Below are positions 62,389 through 64,000 of a stretch of DNA of 64,000 nt, piece by piece; the stretch's first letter is position 1, and the number at the start of each line of letters is the position of its first letter. Below the pieces are notes generated by a model. It did not search any database and was not told the origin of the DNA. It saw only the letters and a program-made list of their open reading frames with translations. Source of the stretch: Trichlorobacter thiogenes (lineage in GTDB: Bacteria; Desulfobacterota; Desulfuromonadia; Geobacterales; Pseudopelobacteraceae); the NCBI RefSeq assembly GCF_900167465.1, contig NZ_FUWR01000001.1, positions 241,269-305,268 of the forward strand, read 5' to 3'. A program made the position numbers and the translations under genes.

Positions 62389-63113
62389 ACCGGTAAAAGG
62401 GCAATCATGATCAGGCCTGCACCGGCACAGAGCGAAACAGCCAGATCGCGCCTCGCATGACCGTAGACAGGCGTAAGAAAGCGCAAGCTGCCATCATTGC
62501 AGCGTGCGCTGGCCGCCAGATCAAGGGCGGCGGCCCGTTGCCAGACCTGCAAGGTAACGGCGGCGACCAGTTGCCCCAGGGCGCGCAGGGAATGGCGATA
62601 GTTGGCATAGCCCAGGCGGGCTGACTGGGCAGTCCGTATCTGCTGCACGGCATCCGAAAAAACAAACAGCATCCGGTAGCCGATCACCGCCATGTCCAGG
62701 AGCAGGTCAGGTAGTTTCAGTTTACGCAGTAATGAAAGTATCTCGGTCATGGGGGTGGTCAACGCAACAAACAGCAATGCGGTAACCGAAGCGGCGGCTC
62801 TGCCGCAGAGTTGAGCCGCCTGATCACGACCGGCGCCGGTAAACGTGATGCCGGAGCTGTCAAATGACACCAGCAGGGTCAGGGTACTGAGCCCCAGGAA
62901 GAGCAGGGCAGGGGCAATGGCACGCAGATACCGGCTGACCGGGATACCGGCTCCGATGATGGTGATCAGGGCAATGACAAACGCCACGGTTCCTGACATT
63001 CCGGGCCGCCCGGCCAGAAAAGCGGCACTGATGCCGCAGAGGCAGAAAACCGCCTTGGCGGCAGGAGAAACCTGCCGCCAACGGTTATTGTATGCAGATT
63101 GATCAATCAACAC
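62385..63113 (-). CDS. cbiQ: Cobalt ECF transporter T component CbiQ
   Basis: A 242-residue inner-membrane protein with about five hydrophobic helices and a cytoplasmic region containing AARS-type coupling motifs typical of T components (TAQSARLGYANYRHS, and LAASARCNDGSL). It connects CbiO to the CbiMN substrate-capture unit. Confidence 0.9.
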   Translation of the reverse strand: MLIDQSAYNNRWRQVSPAAKAVFCLCGISAAFLAGRPGMSGTVAFVIALITIIGAGIPVSRYLRAIAPALLFLGLSTLTLLVSFDSSGITFTGAGRDQAAQLCGRAAASVTALLFVALTTPMTEILSLLRKLKLPDLLLDMAVIGYRMLFVFSDAVQQIRTAQSARLGYANYRHSLRALGQLVAAVTLQVWQRAAALDLAASARCNDGSLRFLTPVYGHARRDLAVSLCAGAGLIMIALLPV

Positions 63114-63438
63114 GGGGGCGGTTCAGTTCCTTCTGCAATCTACTCCTGGTTGCTGCGCTCCCTAGATAATAGCCGATAAATCCGGCCCCCAGTGCTGCCT
63201 GCAGTGCAAACAGCAGTGATTCTATTTCGCCGCTGGGCGGCTCAAAAAAAGGCTCAAACCAGGGCTTGTAGTCAGGGACAATCTGTTTGATCAGATCCTC
63301 TGCCTGCCCATCGGCACCGGCAAAAATTTCAACCTTTTTCCCGTCCGGTCCTGGTTCGGGGCGCTGAACCGTAACAAGCGGAATCAGTGCCAGTACAATA
63401 ACGGCAATGATCAGAGATATATTTTGATACGGTTTCAT
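63103..63438 (-). CDS. cbiN: Cobalt transport protein CbiN
   Basis: A 111-residue protein with membrane helices at about 8-25 and 75-95 and a periplasmic loop between them ([35 protein letters not shown]). CbiN is the small auxiliary subunit that helps load cobalt into CbiM. It overlaps cbiM by four bases and cbiQ by eleven. Confidence 0.93.
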   Translation of the reverse strand: MKPYQNISLIIAVIVLALIPLVTVQRPEPGPDGKKVEIFAGADGQAEDLIKQIVPDYKPWFEPFFEPPSGEIESLLFALQAALGAGFIGYYLGSAATRSRLQKELNRPRVD

Positions 63439-64000
63439 GCCTTCACCTCCTGGGGGATCGGCAGATTCATCGATTGCAGCTCACGGGCGTTGTAGCGGGC
63501 CAGGGCGTTGAACACCAGCACGGTCAAAAAACCCTCGCTGGCTGCCAGCGGGATCTGGGTCAGGGCAAAGATACCGGCAAACTTGGCAAGGGAAGCGGTA
63601 AAACCGCCAACCGGATCAGGAAAGGCCAATGCCAGTTGCAGCGAGGTGGTAACGTAGGTCAACAGATCGCCCAGGGCAGCAGCCAGAAAGACTGAAAGCC
63701 CAAAAGGGAGTTTAATCGCCTGGGCCATGCGAAAAATGCCGTAAGCCGCAAAGGGGCCAACAATTGCCATGGAAAAGATGTTGGCCCCCAGTGTTGTCAG
63801 GCCCCCATGGGCCAGCAGGATCGCTTGAAACAGCAGCACTATCGCACCCAAGGGGGCCATTGCTGCCGGGCCGAACAGGAGCGCACCAAATCCGGTACCG
63901 GTTGGATGGGAACAACTGCCGGTAACTGACGGGATTTTTAATGCTGAAAGTACAAAGGTAAAGGCGGTGGCCACCCCCAGCAACATCCGCTGTTCCGGGT
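63435..64000 (-). CDS. cbiM: Cobalt-binding ECF S component CbiM (5' end outside window)
   Basis: The substrate-binding membrane subunit of the cobalt ECF transporter. The visible 188 codons start in mid-protein ([18 protein letters not shown]), with the conserved [20 protein letters not shown] and [13 protein letters not shown]. The Met at 63986 is internal: the frame is open to the window edge, and the metal-binding N-terminal segment of CbiM is missing, so the gene is cut by the edge. It heads the visible cbi operon; its promoter lies outside. Confidence 0.92.
   Translation of the reverse strand, partial: PEQRMLLGVATAFTFVLSALKIPSVTGSCSHPTGTGFGALLFGPAAMAPLGAIVLLFQAILLAHGGLTTLGANIFSMAIVGPFAAYGIFRMAQAIKLPFGLSVFLAAALGDLLTYVTTSLQLALAFPDPVGGFTASLAKFAGIFALTQIPLAASEGFLTVLVFNALARYNARELQSMNLPIPQEVKA

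Overview
The window reads as a chromosomal segment of a Desulfuromonadales (Geobacter/Trichlorobacter-like) bacterium. The basis is gene content and style: a complete anaerobic cbi cobalamin pathway with CbiK, CbiD and CbiG, a RhlE-type helicase, selB, RNase Y, PpdK, and many palindromic intergenic repeats. No rRNA, tRNA or plasmid gene was seen, and the species is an inference.

Layout. 1-2.85 kb is the visibly AT-richer end of an integrated element (two orphan genes and a tyrosine integrase) abutting smc. 2.9-18.4 kb is a plus-strand housekeeping run: smc, a roadblock protein, ftsY, zapB-zapA, a probable 6S RNA, fthC, rny, a ymdB-type phosphoesterase, tyrS, an RlmI-type methyltransferase, cydD-cydC, a YvlD-type membrane protein and a small GGQ release-factor relative. 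18.5-24 kb holds two PIN toxin-antitoxin pairs around an ABC-F ATPase, a VF530 protein and a DEAD-box helicase. 24-36 kb holds a periplasmic-sensing histidine kinase, a macrodomain/MacB-permease/response-regulator run, an HNH protein coupled to selB, ppdK, a MATE exporter and a yaeQ-yheU pair. 36.9-41.6 kb is an Hsp70-like operon with a small companion and two membrane proteins.

43.3-64 kb is a minus-strand cobalamin region. From the right edge: cbiMNQO (cobalt uptake), cysG-type fusion, cbiA, C, K, L, D, F, G, H, J, E, all overlapping by a few bases. A cobalamin riboswitch then precedes a 26-codon ORF, a zinc dehydrogenase, a TrpD-like phosphoribosyltransferase and a cbiZ amidohydrolase carrying a signal peptide. 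A second cobalamin riboswitch precedes btuB (frameshifted in a C6 tract), btuF, btuC and btuD. Together they combine de novo corrin synthesis with uptake and probably remodelling of foreign corrinoids. cbiT, cbiB, cbiP and the nucleotide-loop genes are not in the window.

The most striking features are dispersed palindromic repeats of about 100-190 bp in at least four families. One lies in frame inside cydD, two different ones split the btuB riboswitch, and two end on the stop codons of flanking genes. Other points worth attention are cbiH, which lacks any ATG/GTG/TTG upstream of its SAM-binding loop but has a well placed ATT, the corrinoid-remodelling gene set, and the Hsp70-membrane operon.
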